Below are positions 54,175-64,000 of a stretch of DNA of 64,000 nucleotides, piece after piece. This DNA is from Furcasterigmium furcatum. Lineage: Eukaryota; Ascomycota; Sordariomycetes; Glomerellales; Plectosphaerellaceae. Under the pieces are notes generated by a model that worked only from the letters and a program-made list of their open reading frames with translations, was not told the origin of the DNA and searched no databases. The number at the start of each line of letters is the position of its first letter. Within the stretch, counting starts at the first letter, position 1. The DNA is taken from the NCBI GenBank assembly GCA_001599815.1, contig BCIA01000006.1, positions 1,180,961-1,244,960 on the forward strand. Reading direction: 5' to 3'. Position numbers and translations under genes: made by a program.

Positions 54175-55149
54175 CTAGACAGCCTCCCAGTCCATGGCGT
54201 CGACAATGAATCGGAACTCCTCCTCAACGCGCTCGGCGGCAGACTGCTGCTCGCTTCCGGGGTTGACGTCGGTCAGGACCATGTCTGCGTCCTGTGCGAG
54301 GTCTGCAACCCAGCGTTCGGCGATGATGTACCCCTCGTCGAATCCGTGGAAGACGGCCTTCATGATGTCCACCAGGCGGTACTCCGTGAGAGGTCGAGTG
54401 GGCAGGATCGTCCCGTTCGCGGCGAACTGCGGGTGCTCGGCATGCTTCCACCGGTTTCGCAGGTCCTTCGCCTCGCCGAGGCATCGGCGCACCTCTCCCG
54501 AGCCCAGGGCGGCGTACAGCGGGCTGTCCTTCTTCTCGAGAGCGTGCAGGACGTTCTGGTGGTAGCTGTGAGTGGCCTGCGCAGGTCCCTTCCCGTTGAA
54601 CATCGGCTGAGCGGAGACGGAGGTCCCGAACACCCCGAGGAGATGAACGAGGGCGCGCTCGAGGAGCATGTAGTACTCGTAAAAGTCCAGCTTGAAGTGC
54701 AGCTCGGCCTCCTGCCGCTCCGCCTCCCAGCCGTCGGGGTTCTCCTTCGCCCACTGCATGTTCTCGGGCGTTCGCGCCTCGCCGACGGCCCGGTAGTAGC
54801 CATCTTCGAGGTAGGGCAGTTTCCACTTCATGCGCCGCACGATCTGGACGTATCGTCGCAGTTCCTGCTGCGAGGAGGTAAAGCCCTGCCGCTCGGGCGT
54901 GGGAGTGGCGGCGGGGGTTGGCTTCGCGGAGCCCTTGAGCACGGGCGGCGGTGTGTTTTCCCACCAGTTTCCGGAAGACGCGGGTGGTGGGGGTAGAGGC
55001 ACTATCGGATTGATCGTGGAGGACAGGCCGGAGCGGCGTGGCACGTAGGACGAAGTGCCGCGGGATGACCACGAGGCACCGCCATCGCGTGCCCACATCG
55101 AGCCTTGTAGGCCCCCGGCCCGGATGCCGCGGGGAGTTGCGGTCTGCAT
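54175..55149 (-). CDS. Conserved-looking protein of unknown function
   Basis: A 324-residue single-exon protein that I do not recognise. The first 90 residues are Ser/Pro/Gly-rich and disordered. From about residue 93 it becomes a folded helical domain rich in aromatic residues: ELRRYVQIVRRMKWKLPYL, then LHFKLDFYEYYMLLERALVHLLGVFG and SYHQNVLHALEKKDSPLYAALG. It ends with ADLAQDADMVLTD and EEFRFIVDAMDWEAV. Long helices with Trp and Tyr, acidic patches and no signal peptide or membrane helix suggest a cytosolic or nuclear protein. Codon use and the frame without stops support a real gene. The start at 55149 (MQTATPRGIRAGG) is preferred because no other ATG keeps the basic N-terminus. Confidence 0.8.
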   Translation of the reverse strand: MQTATPRGIRAGGLQGSMWARDGGASWSSRGTSSYVPRRSGLSSTINPIVPLPPPPASSGNWWENTPPPVLKGSAKPTPAATPTPERQGFTSSQQELRRYVQIVRRMKWKLPYLEDGYYRAVGEARTPENMQWAKENPDGWEAERQEAELHFKLDFYEYYMLLERALVHLLGVFGTSVSAQPMFNGKGPAQATHSYHQNVLHALEKKDSPLYAALGSGEVRRCLGEAKDLRNRWKHAEHPQFAANGTILPTRPLTEYRLVDIMKAVFHGFDEGYIIAERWVADLAQDADMVLTDVNPGSEQQSAAERVEEEFRFIVDAMDWEAV

Positions 55150-56618
55150 TGTTCTGCGAGGAAGGTCTGATCGGAGATGTCAAGTGGTGGACAAGTCTAG
55201 TGAGACATAATGCGGATCGAGGTGAATCAACGGATTCGAGAGAGCGGAGGGAAGGAAGTTGTGGATCAGATTGCTGGTGCCTGAGAGAAGGTGGTCAAAT
55301 AGGCAGAAAGATGTGGCCTCACTTGGGTTCTGAGGCGAGACAAAACAAAGGCGGTCGTCTGTTCAGGTCGACCTGGCCGTGCCCTGGGTGGTTGAGGGGG
55401 AGGAGGTGAAAGGAAATGGTGGGATGTTGGCGCGTAGAGAGAAGACGAGGTGGGGAGACGCGTCGAAGTGGGGCGCCGTTTTTAGGTGCTCGGCCAGCTG
55501 CACCTACTGCAGGGTACCTTCGGTTAGGGGCAGGCGGGGGAGGGAGTGGACCGCTCTAGGAAAGTGCAGGCACCCGACAGGGCATCCCGTTTACAGCTGT
55601 AAGTAGGTAGCCCAAGGTGACCCGGGCAGCCGAAATGATGGGCATACCTTAAGGATGCAAAGGATGTTCTGGAGAGAGACAAAAAAATCAAGTGTCCAGT
55701 GACAATTCCCTGATTCGACACCATTTCCTGTATTGACACTGCCCTGTTCTGTATGGGAATATCTAGAATCTTCCCGTTATGCCCTTTACGCTCTGCGCAT
55801 GTCCGGCGGGCGAAAAAGAGTGAAGGTGGCTTTCTTGTAAAGCTTCTCCTGAAAGAATTGAACCTCAGCAGGAAGCCGCCTGCCAAATGGCTGCCTAAAG
55901 TGTATGGGAAGGCAAGTCCATAGGCACCTCAGGTATGGGCCTTATGGAACTCGTCTCAAGTGATGCAAATGATATTAGTTCATGTCATTTTCGAGAGAGC
56001 ACCCCGATTCTTCTCCTTTTCATCCTCGCCGGAGCTGCCCGCTTGATGTTGGCCACGACAATAATGACATCCCCTCGTCTGTTTGCTTCAGTGACGGCCA
56101 ACGGTGTTTTCAACATGGACTGAGTGCCAATTCCCTTCTCTTCATTCGAGGAAGACTACCACTCGGAGTGAATCTCGACGATTGGTATTCTGCCCGCCTC
56201 ACCGACCCCAGACCTCGGTGTCGGCGCATCGCATCTCGATCCTCGGTGAGGGGCATTCCGCCGACCAGCCTCAAGACACTATGATGCAATGATGCAATCC
56301 AATACCTGCTCTGAGAAGCACAGCGGGGAAGGTTCAGTCATCTCCAGCTCTGGACACGGGACGAAGCGGCTGCTGTTCCTGTGCGCCCAGCCGCGTCTAC
56401 TAGTGGGAAGGTTCACTCCGGCAGTGTTGGCGCGAGAGGTCTCTCCAGGCGTTGATCTCTGGTGATGTCATAAGATGGCTTGTTGTCTTCATATACCGAG
56501 TCTCTCGCTGTTCAATTGCGGAGAGTACTGTATTGTCTAGCAGGACGTCATCCAGCAATAGTAGTTCTTCACGATAATATCAACGTTCACCCAACAACTT
56601 CACTATCAAATCATCACA
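55150..56618. other. Divergent intergenic region, no gene
   Basis: About 1.5 kb. Near 55670-55700 there is an A-rich run. Small frames (for example 55935-56123) carry no domain. Likely the two promoters plus inert sequence. Confidence 0.55.
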
Positions 56619-57391
56619 ATGGCCGAACGCAAGGGACACGGCGTGGGCACCAAGGTACGTCTTACTCTCGAAACACTCGATTCCCTCTTGAACCTGCCGC
56701 TTACAAAGCTCAGGTCACCCTTGGCGAGAACGCCCCTACCTGGCAGGAGTCTACGGGCGAAGTCGCCTCCGGCTCCCTGGCCTCCGAGTCTGCTAAGCAC
56801 GGCGGTGCCTTCGGCGAGAACCGCGGCGTCGAGTCTTCGTCCAAGTCGGAGAACGTGACCTCCAAGCAGTCGGAGAACACGGCCCCCAAGAAGTCCGAGA
56901 ACCGCCCTTCGACCAAGCCGGAGAACGTGCCCTCCAAGAAGTCGGAGCACACGACCTCCAAGAAGTCCGAGAACGTGGCCTCCAAGAAGTCCGAGAACCG
57001 CCCCTCGACCAAGCCGGGGAACACCTCCACCTCCTTCGCCGACCACGAGTCCTACGCCGGCATCGCCGCCGCGCCCCCTCCCCCTCCCCCCCGCAAGTCC
57101 TCGTCCGAATCCCACGGCATCCCCGGCGCGGGCCACGCCCACCGCCAGAACCGCCGGGACTCCTGGCCCCACGGCAAGAACCTCCACGAGGGCATCGACT
57201 ACAAGGGCACCGAGGACGGCATGGCGAAGGCCATGAACGCCGAGCTGGGGTCCGAGGACGACCCCTCCAGGCTGGCCGAGCGCCAGTTCCAGAAGCAGAA
57301 CGAGCTCAAGGCCGCGGGCGGCATGGGCCCGAGGCAGTATGAGACCGTCGATAAGGGACACTATGAGAACCTGCAGGAAGAGCAGGCTTAG
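56619..57391 (+). CDS. Intrinsically disordered protein with 8-residue repeats
   Basis: A 237-residue protein from exons 56619-56654 and 56714-57391. It starts MAERKGHGVGTK and continues VTLGENAPTWQESTGEVASGS, a start I associate with small conserved fungal disordered proteins. Residues about 50-112 are eight tandem 8-residue units of the form K-S-E-N-x-x-S-K (KSENVTSK, QSENTAPK, KSENRPST, KPENVPSK and so on). A Pro stretch of seven follows, then a C-terminus LHEGIDYKGTEDGMAKAMNAE and GPRQYETVDKGHYENLQEEQA. There is no signal peptide or membrane helix. It may be a stress- or desiccation-related or nuclear disordered protein; function is not assigned. The repeat-coding DNA (24 bp unit) is prone to unit number change. 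Confidence 0.8.
56850..57030 (+). repeat. 24 bp coding minisatellite
   Basis: About eight tandem 24 bp units encode the KSEN-type 8-residue repeats in the gene starting at 56619. Individual units differ mostly at silent or conservative positions. Confidence 0.75.
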
Positions 57392-57795
57392 GCGTGTATG
57401 GTTAGCAGGTCTGGTTTGGGCATAGGTAACACGAATTCATGAGATTGTACGGGTTTCTACATCGGGGGCTTGTGATCAGGGTTTCATGGCAGGTTAAGCG
57501 CCTGCCGTGAAACCCTGATGTGACATTGATCAATGATTGGTATTGGAATGATCCACAGAGTCATCTAAGCTCGACCGTTCCGTGTCGTCCAGAGCCTAGC
57601 AGCAGGGACTCTCCCTCGAGGTATAGGTATTTGATAAGCCAAAAAAACACCGTGGCGCTGAGAGCCGCAGCCCTGTCCCCCGCCATAAACTCCAGGTATT
57701 CCGAGTGTCCGCATCCGAGACAGACAGAAAAAAAGCAACTCAGTGCTGTAATGGTAGGCCGTTATCCCCCGATTCCTATTAAAAGTAGCCCGCCA
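57392..57795. other. Convergent intergenic region with a hairpin
   Basis: About 400 bp holding the 19 bp inverted repeat at 57475-57519. No gene was seen. Confidence 0.6.
57475..57519. repeat. 19 bp near-perfect inverted repeat (hairpin)
   Basis: The left arm 57475-57493 and the right arm 57501-57519 are reverse complements except for one mismatch, around the 7-nt loop TTAAGCG. It lies 84 bp past the stop codon of the 56619 gene, so it may be in its 3' untranslated region, between two convergent genes. Confidence 0.8.
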
Positions 57796-58836
57796 TCAGA
57801 ATGACCGTCTCCTGGGCCCCTCGCTGAGCCTGTTCGACGTCCCGTCCTCGCGCTTCGGCCAGACCAGCATCTTCCCCTCGACGGCATACGCCGCCCCGGG
57901 CGCCGCGCCCAGGATGCTCGTCGCGAACTTGGGCGCAATGTCACCCGGCAGGATCAGCTGCGGCTGCGCGTCGCCTCTCCTCCTCCGCTCGAGCTCCGCC
58001 TCATCGGGTACGTAGTCCTCCGGCGGCGGGCTCACGGGCACCCTCCTCCTCAGGGGCTTCACTGGCGCGATCTCATCCGTCGCCTGCCTCGTGGCAGCGC
58101 CCGCGCTCTCGTCCGAATCCCTCGCCGTCGCGGACACGGCGGCAGCAGCAGCGGCCTCGACCGTGGGATCGATCGCGTTCCCCTTCCTCCGTGGCCGCGA
58201 CACGAGGTATACGATCGCGCCAGTGGCGGGGACGTACATCATCCGCGGCCTGCTGAACTTGAGCTCCCGCGTGCGGTCCATGCAGGCGCGGACGAAGAAG
58301 AGCGAGCGGCCGAGGATCATGGTGCCCATGAATACGGCGGTGGCGCCGAGGTACGCGACGCTGCCTGGGTGGATGGGCCCATCCGGGCGGTACGAGTAGG
58401 CATAGATTACCACCAGGAAGAAGGTCCCGGTGGCGATGGTGCCGAGGAGGATGACGAGCTCGCAGCCGATTCCCGCCTTGGGGGGGATGCCGCGGCCGCG
58501 ACGGGCGAAGCGGACGAGGGAGTCGGCGATGTCCCACATGAGGTTGGCGAGGGTGGCGAAGGAGAGTACCCAGAACGAGAGGGGGCTCGCCATGCGGGTG
58601 GTCTCGGTGACGGTGTGGAAGTAGGAGTAGGTAATGATTGTGATGAGCATGCCGACGGCGCACAGCATGGTGATGGCGCGGAGGTGGATGAGGAAGGATT
58701 CCCAGGCGCGGACGCGGCGGGCGAGCCATGGGATGGAGCGGGTGGCGGGGAGGGCGAGGGAGAAAGATGTTTGGCGTTTCGAGGCCCCGGAGAGGGGGTC
58801 GAGGGAGACCGTGGTCGAGGAGGAGGTGGGCGTCAT
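57796..58836 (-). CDS. Four-helix membrane protein of unknown function
   Basis: A 346-residue single-exon protein. Four hydrophobic helices can be read, at about 55-77, 86-108, 124-148 and 157-183, for example AITMLCAVGMLITIITYSYF and ELVILLGTIATGTFFLVVIY. They are followed by a basic loop (RACMDRTRELKFSRPRMM) and a long, Arg/Ala/Pro-rich cytosolic tail from about residue 205. The helix count and tail recall MARVEL-like or related fungal proteins, but no named domain is evident. It is divergent from another four-helix membrane protein at 59497, 660 bp away, so a related pair is possible. Start ATG 58836 (MTPTSSSTTVSLD) has no nearby competitor. Confidence 0.72.
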   Translation of the reverse strand: MTPTSSSTTVSLDPLSGASKRQTSFSLALPATRSIPWLARRVRAWESFLIHLRAITMLCAVGMLITIITYSYFHTVTETTRMASPLSFWVLSFATLANLMWDIADSLVRFARRGRGIPPKAGIGCELVILLGTIATGTFFLVVIYAYSYRPDGPIHPGSVAYLGATAVFMGTMILGRSLFFVRACMDRTRELKFSRPRMMYVPATGAIVYLVSRPRRKGNAIDPTVEAAAAAAVSATARDSDESAGAATRQATDEIAPVKPLRRRVPVSPPPEDYVPDEAELERRRRGDAQPQLILPGDIAPKFATSILGAAPGAAYAVEGKMLVWPKREDGTSNRLSEGPRRRSF

Positions 58837-59496
58837 GGTGGTGAGGCTCTCGTGGGTTGATTGTTGGTTGATGCGGCTGTGGACGACGGCCGAACGGAGG
58901 GGATCCCCCGGCCAGAGCGTGGTGTTGCGCTCCGTCGCGCTGGGGCGTGTCTCGTCGTTATGAGGGTATCGTGGGATGCTCGAGGATGATGGGCTCTGCG
59001 AGTCCGTCCATGGTCTTCCGTCGCTGGCGTAGCTGGGCGTGGTGGTCGGATCGGGTCGAGTCGACTGCTGTGAAGGTCCGCAGACGGATGCATGAAGGGG
59101 ATGGAAGGATTCGAACGGGGCCGCACGGGAGATGTCAACGGGCTGGCCTCAGTTCGGGCGTGGAGCTGGCGCAGGGCTGTGCAGGGGATAGTGGGCAAAT
59201 CGGATGGTGCTCACTCAGGCCAGGGACAGGGGTGACCCCTGTCTCGGTATCGACGAGTCAGTCAGGGTCAGGCAGTTCTTCCGCCCCTCCAGCCTGGTCG
59301 AGCCTCCTTGCCTTGCCTCTTTTCTCCTCGAGCAAGCAAAGATATGCTCATGAGCGCCTCAATCGCCCGACTTGCGCCAGGGAAGTTCGTGGCCTGAAGC
59401 ATCCGCCTGTCGACCTCCCGCGCGACGACAACGCGCCCCGCGCGCTGAGAAGAATACGAGGGTTGCATCCACCAGCGGCTTGGCAGTGGCAGAGCC
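58837..59496. promoter_or_regulatory. Divergent promoter of two membrane-protein genes
   Basis: About 660 bp between two divergent start codons, with no gene. A tRNA-like GATTCGAAC word near 59107 does not form a T-arm. Confidence 0.5.
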
Positions 59497-60468
59497 ATGA
59501 TCACTCACCTCCCCGAGGCAACACCCCATTTCAACATCATGAGATTGAACGCGGCGCTGCGGAGGCGGCAAGGCGCTACCAACCCGGCGGAAGACGCAAC
59601 CGTCCAGCGCGGCGACCTGTACAACGCGATCCCGGAGCACCGCAGCCTCTATGTGAGCTCGCTCATCCTCCGCGCGCTGTCCGTCCTCATCGGCGCGGGC
59701 ATCACCGGCGCCGCCTTCGTCCTTGGAGGGGGCTGGTACAATACGTACACAAACGGGCTTGTCACCCTCGCATTTGGCGGGCCCACGGGCATCATGACGC
59801 TCGTCTGGGGCCTCGTCGATCTCGCCGTCATCCTCATCCGCGACAGGGGCTTCCTCAGCGCCGCCAGGCGCAAGGAAGAGCGCAAGAAGCGCAGCATCCC
59901 CGTGACACCGTTCTCCTGGGGGCCGCCGGCGATCCACGTCACGGTGCACCTCACCATCTGGGTCACCACGCTGGTCTTCTGCTACCTGCTCTGGCAGGAG
60001 GTGTACCGCACCTTGGGGGATGCGGTCGAGTGGACTGGGTGGGACGAACAAACGGGGGTTTCCGGTTGGCGCCTCTCCCCAGCGTACATGCAGGACACTC
60101 CGAACATGATGATCGTGCCGATCCTGCAGATGGTTCTGGTGTACGTCTTCGGCCCTCGAGGAGCGCCCTACCCACATGTGGACGAGTATCCCGCTGACCT
60201 CTGGTGTTGCAGGCTTATTCACTTCATCCTCTTCGTCCTCGCGTGCGTGGCGACGGACGACAAGCTCCGGGAGTACTCGGATATCATCTTCATCTCGAGA
60301 GAGCAGGGCAAGGAGGACGAGGTGGCGACGCTGCCGTCGTCGCTGTGGGAGACCGTGAGGCCGAGGAAGCTCCCGATGGCGGTGGCCGTGAACCAGTTCG
60401 TGAGGTTTGTGCCGGGCGAGGACGGCACGGTGAGGGTTGCCGGGGAGTTTGGGAGCACTGCGAGCTAG
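59497..60468 (+). CDS. Four-helix membrane protein of unknown function
   Basis: A 299-residue protein from exons 59497-60140 and 60213-60468. Helices run at about 58-80, 86-115 and 146-172, and the fourth spans the intron join around 200-227 (VPILQMVLVLIHFILFVLAC). Between helices 2 and 3 is a basic loop RRKEERKKRSIPVTP. The C-terminus is cytosolic with RPRKLPMAVAVNQFVRFVPGEDG. ATG at 59539 (MRLNAALRRRQ) is an alternative start that removes 14 residues; the present choice keeps the longer frame. It is divergent from the other four-helix protein at 57796. No named domain was recognised; role in the membrane is unknown. Confidence 0.72.
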   Translation: MITHLPEATPHFNIMRLNAALRRRQGATNPAEDATVQRGDLYNAIPEHRSLYVSSLILRALSVLIGAGITGAAFVLGGGWYNTYTNGLVTLAFGGPTGIMTLVWGLVDLAVILIRDRGFLSAARRKEERKKRSIPVTPFSWGPPAIHVTVHLTIWVTTLVFCYLLWQEVYRTLGDAVEWTGWDEQTGVSGWRLSPAYMQDTPNMMIVPILQMVLVYVFGPRGAPYPHVDEYPADLWCCRLIHFILFVLACVATDDKLREYSDIIFISREQGKEDEVATLPSSLWETVRPRKLPMAVAVNQFVRFVPGEDGTVRVAGEFGSTAS

Positions 60469-61179
60469 GGGCTGCTGTGCTGTTGCATGCTTGGTAGTTT
60501 CCGAGTTGGCAGGACCAGGAGTTGAATTGAATTTGGTTTCCGTTGGACGATCTGGGGTTGTCGTTGGTGTGAATGACCTCGATGTGTGTCGAGGCTTCCA
60601 TTGCCTGAGGTTCTCCGAGTCGCGAGATGCAGAATCGACAGATGCCCAGTCCTCCCTCCAGGTTCCTTCCTTCCCTCTGTTTTTCTTGGGTTCAAGTTGA
60701 CCAGGCACACCTCAGAATTACCTCCAGCTCGACAGGACGCCATCTCAATTTTCCAGAGTTCAGAGAGAGGCCATCTCACTTATCTAAGGGTCAAAAGGAG
60801 GCCATCTCACTTCCAGTTGGGATCAAGGTTGGCTCTTTCCTCTTGGAGCTCTCTCAAGTGCCTCCCTCCTTTGGTGTTCCTGCCCTCTTCTATCGCAACT
60901 GCAACTTCCAAGCTCCCAATACTTACCTACCTTCCACCTCAGGTAGCAAAGATTCCATCCAATCCCTTTACCTTCATCCTCCACCAACTATATCTACCTC
61001 CTCTCCCCAATCCAATATCCAAACTCACTCGACCGAACCTCCATCCTCTACTTCCATCCACCCTCCTCTACACAACAGCGCGTACCTCTCACCTGAAAGC
61101 ATCTACTCCTACATACCTTACACTTTCAACCCGCCTTCCATCCCTCGACTTCCTCATCGAATCTCGTATCGCCTTCATC
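60469..61179. promoter_or_regulatory. SLIP-GC-like GTPase upstream region with repeat
   Basis: About 700 bp with the third copy of the 31 bp repeat (60739-60812), then a long pyrimidine-rich leader (TCCACC/CCTCC words from 60900 to 61140) before the ATG at 61180. No gene was seen. Confidence 0.55.
60739..60812. repeat. Dispersed repeat, copy 3 (31 bp period)
   Basis: Units start at 60739, 60770 and 60801, exactly 31 bp apart. Each opens GCCATCTCA and the first two end in AGAG/GGAG. The unit GCCATCTCAATTTTCCAGAG closely matches the HNH-intron copy at 18384. The 22 bp opening block of copies 1 and 2 is not seen here. Confidence 0.7.
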
Positions 61180-64000
61180 ATGGAGAGCGCGCTGCAAGAA
61201 GAGGCGCCACTGCCTCCCGACCCGCCCTCTGACGACACCCAGGAAGGTTCTGTTCTGGCCGACCCGGAGCAGCGGGTTACCCTGATGGAGGCATCGCGCA
61301 CCTTTGGCAAGACTCTAGTCAACAAGAGCTTCAAAGCCATTAAACTGTCCATCTGCAACACCGACCAGGATGTCAAAGACTGGCAGGCCAGCTGTGGTAA
61401 GTCATCCACCCCAGCACCCCTGGTGGCCACACAAGCTGACACATGCCAGCCAAATGGTTCACTTCCATCTCCAGCTATGAAATCCTCATCGGAATCGTTG
61501 GCGAAACGGGCCTTGGCAAGAGCAGCCTGATCAACCAACTGCTCGGCATCGACGTCACTCTCGTCAGCCATCAAGGAGCATGTACCGCCGCCGTATGTGT
61601 TTTTGGCTGGAACGAGTCCGAAGACCCTGAAAAGCTCTTCCAGGCCAGAGTCACGTACAAGAGCTATGCTGCCGTAGAGCATGAGCTCAGTAGCTACCTG
61701 GAGGAGCGAGACGAGCTCGAGTACTTCCTGAACGACCCAAACCACGCTCACGATCGAGATGTCGTGTCCCGCAAGCGCGACCTCGAAAAGCTTGAAAGTG
61801 CCATCCAATCCTGGTCAGGGCTGAAGCGTGAGGACCTCAAGGCCTCGGCATCGGCAGATGAGATCATCCGAAGGTCCGGCCACCCAGCGCTTCGAGACGG
61901 GATGACCAACGAAGAAGCCAGGAACAAGCAAGACACGCAGGTCGTATCGGCCCCCAAGCTTCCTGCCTTCAAGAGGCTCATGAAGCGCTATGTCGACGGC
62001 TCCAGGAGGACGAACGACGCCGACGTGAAGGATTGGCTTTTGGTCGACGTTGTTGAGATCTTTGTCAAGTCCAACATTCTACGAAACCACATCAAGCTCG
62101 TCGATTTTCCGGGCACCTTGGATGTTCTGGAGGCACGATCTACGGCGGGCAAGGACTACGTGTGGAGGCTGGACAAGAAGATCGTCGCCATTTCTGCCAC
62201 CAGGGGCGCAGATAGCAAGGCTGCGTCCGACCAGCTACTTCCAGATGCTGAAATCGTCGAGATGGAGCTCGACAACAAGCTCGGTCCCGATTCGCTGGCA
62301 GTGGCGGTCAACAAGATTGACGAGATCGGTGATGACGATCCGACCGAGCACTGGGACGATGTTGCGGTAGTGGAAGCCTCGGAAGCCCGGGACGACCTGA
62401 AGGCCCAAATCCAGGATGTCAAAGATCTCATCTCGGATTCTCAGGGTGAGCCCGATGACAGCGACGACGACGCTGTTGTGGCATCAAAGAAGCGTCGACA
62501 CTCTGGCAACGGGGAATCGGACCAGCTCTCGGAGTACAGACGTCGGCTCAACGGCTTGCAGTTGACGCTTCCTGATCTCGAATCGCATCTCAAGCATTGT
62601 TGCATCGAGGCGCGAAATGTGCACCTCAGGGCCGGGGTCAGCAAGAGTCTCCAGGCGGATAAAGATACGGTGGGCTCCCAAGACGAGGTTTCTTTCCACT
62701 CGAACGTGTTTCCTACGAGCTCCAAAGCGCATGGCAAGCTCAGCAACGGTGAAAGCTTTGCAGGATTTCCGGACTTGGAGTCTACCGGCATTCCGGCCCT
62801 GCGCCGCTGGATTGTCCAGAGCACACTTGCCAAACGGGAGAGAATTGCCCACGGCCATCTGCAAGAGTTGCACATTCTCCTTGATGCTGTTGACGGATGG
62901 ACGCAGGACGTAACCCTGACGGGCGACCTACTTCCCACGGACTGTTTGGAGGAGTTGAAGGAACTTTTGAAGTCGAAGAACGAAGGCCTTGCGAAAACCA
63001 TCAAGTCAAAAGTCCGTGACAAGCTCAGCGGGACGTTGTCGAAGCTGAAGCCACTGCGGAGTGCCCACCTGGGCAAGCAGAACAAGGACGAGCTTGCTGA
63101 CGACGAAAGAGTCCAGAAATCTGCCGAGATTCTCGAGAAGGAAGTACGGATGTGGCACCTCAAGCTCCCAGTCAACAAGGACAAGACGAAGATGCACTTC
63201 ATGACATTCAAGGCGTGCGTCCGGAAGAATGGCGGAAAGTTCACCAGCAGTTGCCCTCCCCGCGTTACATACTACTGGATGGGAACAGTGTGAGTATGCG
63301 AACCCTGCTTCTCGTGTCGCACAAGCTAATTGTGGACAACAGGTATCAGTCGTTCTGGCGACCCTGCATAGGGAGCTGGCGAAAAGAGTTCCACGACAAG
63401 GTTCCCCGAATCCAGACTACTGCGGCCTCGAGCGCGCGCAGCGTCTTCCAAAGGTTTGTAACCGACTTGAAGACCGACACAAAGATTCCTGGAGTCCTTA
63501 GAGAGGCCCTGAAGCAGAGGATGTACATTCTGGATCACATCGTCGAGGCCTACATCAACGACATCAACCAGAGCCTTCAGCAGTTCAAGTCTGGCACCCG
63601 ACTGGCCAGGCTTGAGGCCGAAGACATGATGAAGGCGCAATTGAGCGCCAGCTTCGACGCCGCCAAGGCAGTGACTGGCAAGGGATCATATGTTAGAATG
63701 CAGGAGGCCATTCAAACCCACGTCAAGGCCAACAAGGACATACTCTTCAGGAGCACCCGAGATGAAACAGAGAGGACCCTCTACAAGTTGACACGGACGG
63801 CTGCCAGGGAGGTCTCCAGGCACTGGGTAGGCTCTGTCAACTCTGCCAATAAGCGCATTGGAGCCCATCTGGAGCAAACGGTCCGAGGATGCTGCATTCC
63901 GAAGCCAGGAACAAGGGCAGTGAGCCTCGACAGGGGGGTCAGCACAGAGGAGGCCACCAAGAAGGAGATCCAAGCCATTGTCAACGAGTGGCGTAAGCAC
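61180..64000 (+). CDS. Large dynamin-superfamily / SLIP-GC-like GTPase (5' part)
   Basis: A GTPase that runs past the window end. Exons are 61180-61396, 61450-63289 and 63343 onward, giving at least 905 residues. The G domain has P-loop GETGLGKS (90-97), the segment HQGACTAAVCVFG that follows, G3 VDFPGT near 290 and G4 VNKID near 359. The order and spacing match nuclear GTPase SLIP-GC-like and other dynamin-related proteins rather than small GTPases. A 60-residue acidic/basic linker (DSDDDAVVASKKRRHS) follows, then long helices. Such proteins are numerous and variable in fungi; anti-element or signalling roles have been considered for relatives in animals, but none is shown here. The start MESALQEEAPLPP follows a pyrimidine-rich leader and the third copy of the 31 bp repeat. 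Confidence 0.85.

Noticed and set aside
59100..59120. A tRNA T-arm suggested by GATTCGAAC
   Set aside because: The flanking bases cannot pair to make a 5 bp T-stem and no other arms are found.

Overview
The window is nuclear DNA of a filamentous ascomycete, most likely a Sordariomycete. Genes sit 0.3-2.5 kb apart on both strands, are GC-rich, and carry many introns of 47-70 nt with GTAAGT-type donors and CTAAC/CTGAC branch sites. The gene content is fungal: Zn2Cys6 regulators, MFS transporters, a hybrid histidine kinase, mitochondrial ClpP, kinesin-14 and INO80. Protein models below were joined by hand; exon ends are given where splicing matters.

Region by region: 0-12 kb has a sugar transporter divergent from a Zn2Cys6 regulator, a 2 kb gene-free stretch with an AT-rich island, a small cysteine-rich secreted propeptide, an ADP/ATP carrier divergent from a second, eight-exon Zn2Cys6 regulator. 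12-24 kb is more accessory: a Kex2-type secreted protein, an APH-like kinase, a PARG-type macrodomain hydrolase, a pseudogene, an HNH-domain protein, an allantoate-permease-type MFS carrier and a GH16 glucanase. 24-35 kb holds two core genes on the minus strand, INO80 and the ABC-F ribosome biogenesis ATPase ARB1. 36-50 kb holds a GAF hybrid histidine kinase, a GNAT acyltransferase, a probable RRG8-like mitochondrial protein divergent from ClpP, dihydroxy-acid dehydratase (with a Gcn4/CPC1 site) and a LOA1-type acyltransferase. 50-64 kb holds a kinesin-14, an unknown protein, a disordered 8-residue-repeat protein, two head-to-head four-helix membrane proteins, and a large SLIP-GC/dynamin-like GTPase that runs off the end.

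The most unusual signal is a noncoding repeat with a 30-31 bp period. It occurs at three sites: next to the pseudogene, inside an unusually long intron of the HNH gene, and upstream of the SLIP-GC-like GTPase, about 43 kb away. Other structure not explained by genes includes a 19 bp near-perfect hairpin at 57.5 kb, an 18 bp CGG/CCG palindrome in front of a Zn2Cys6 gene, and an 8-nt microexon in the sugar transporter. No rRNA, tRNA, CRISPR array or intact transposon was recognised.
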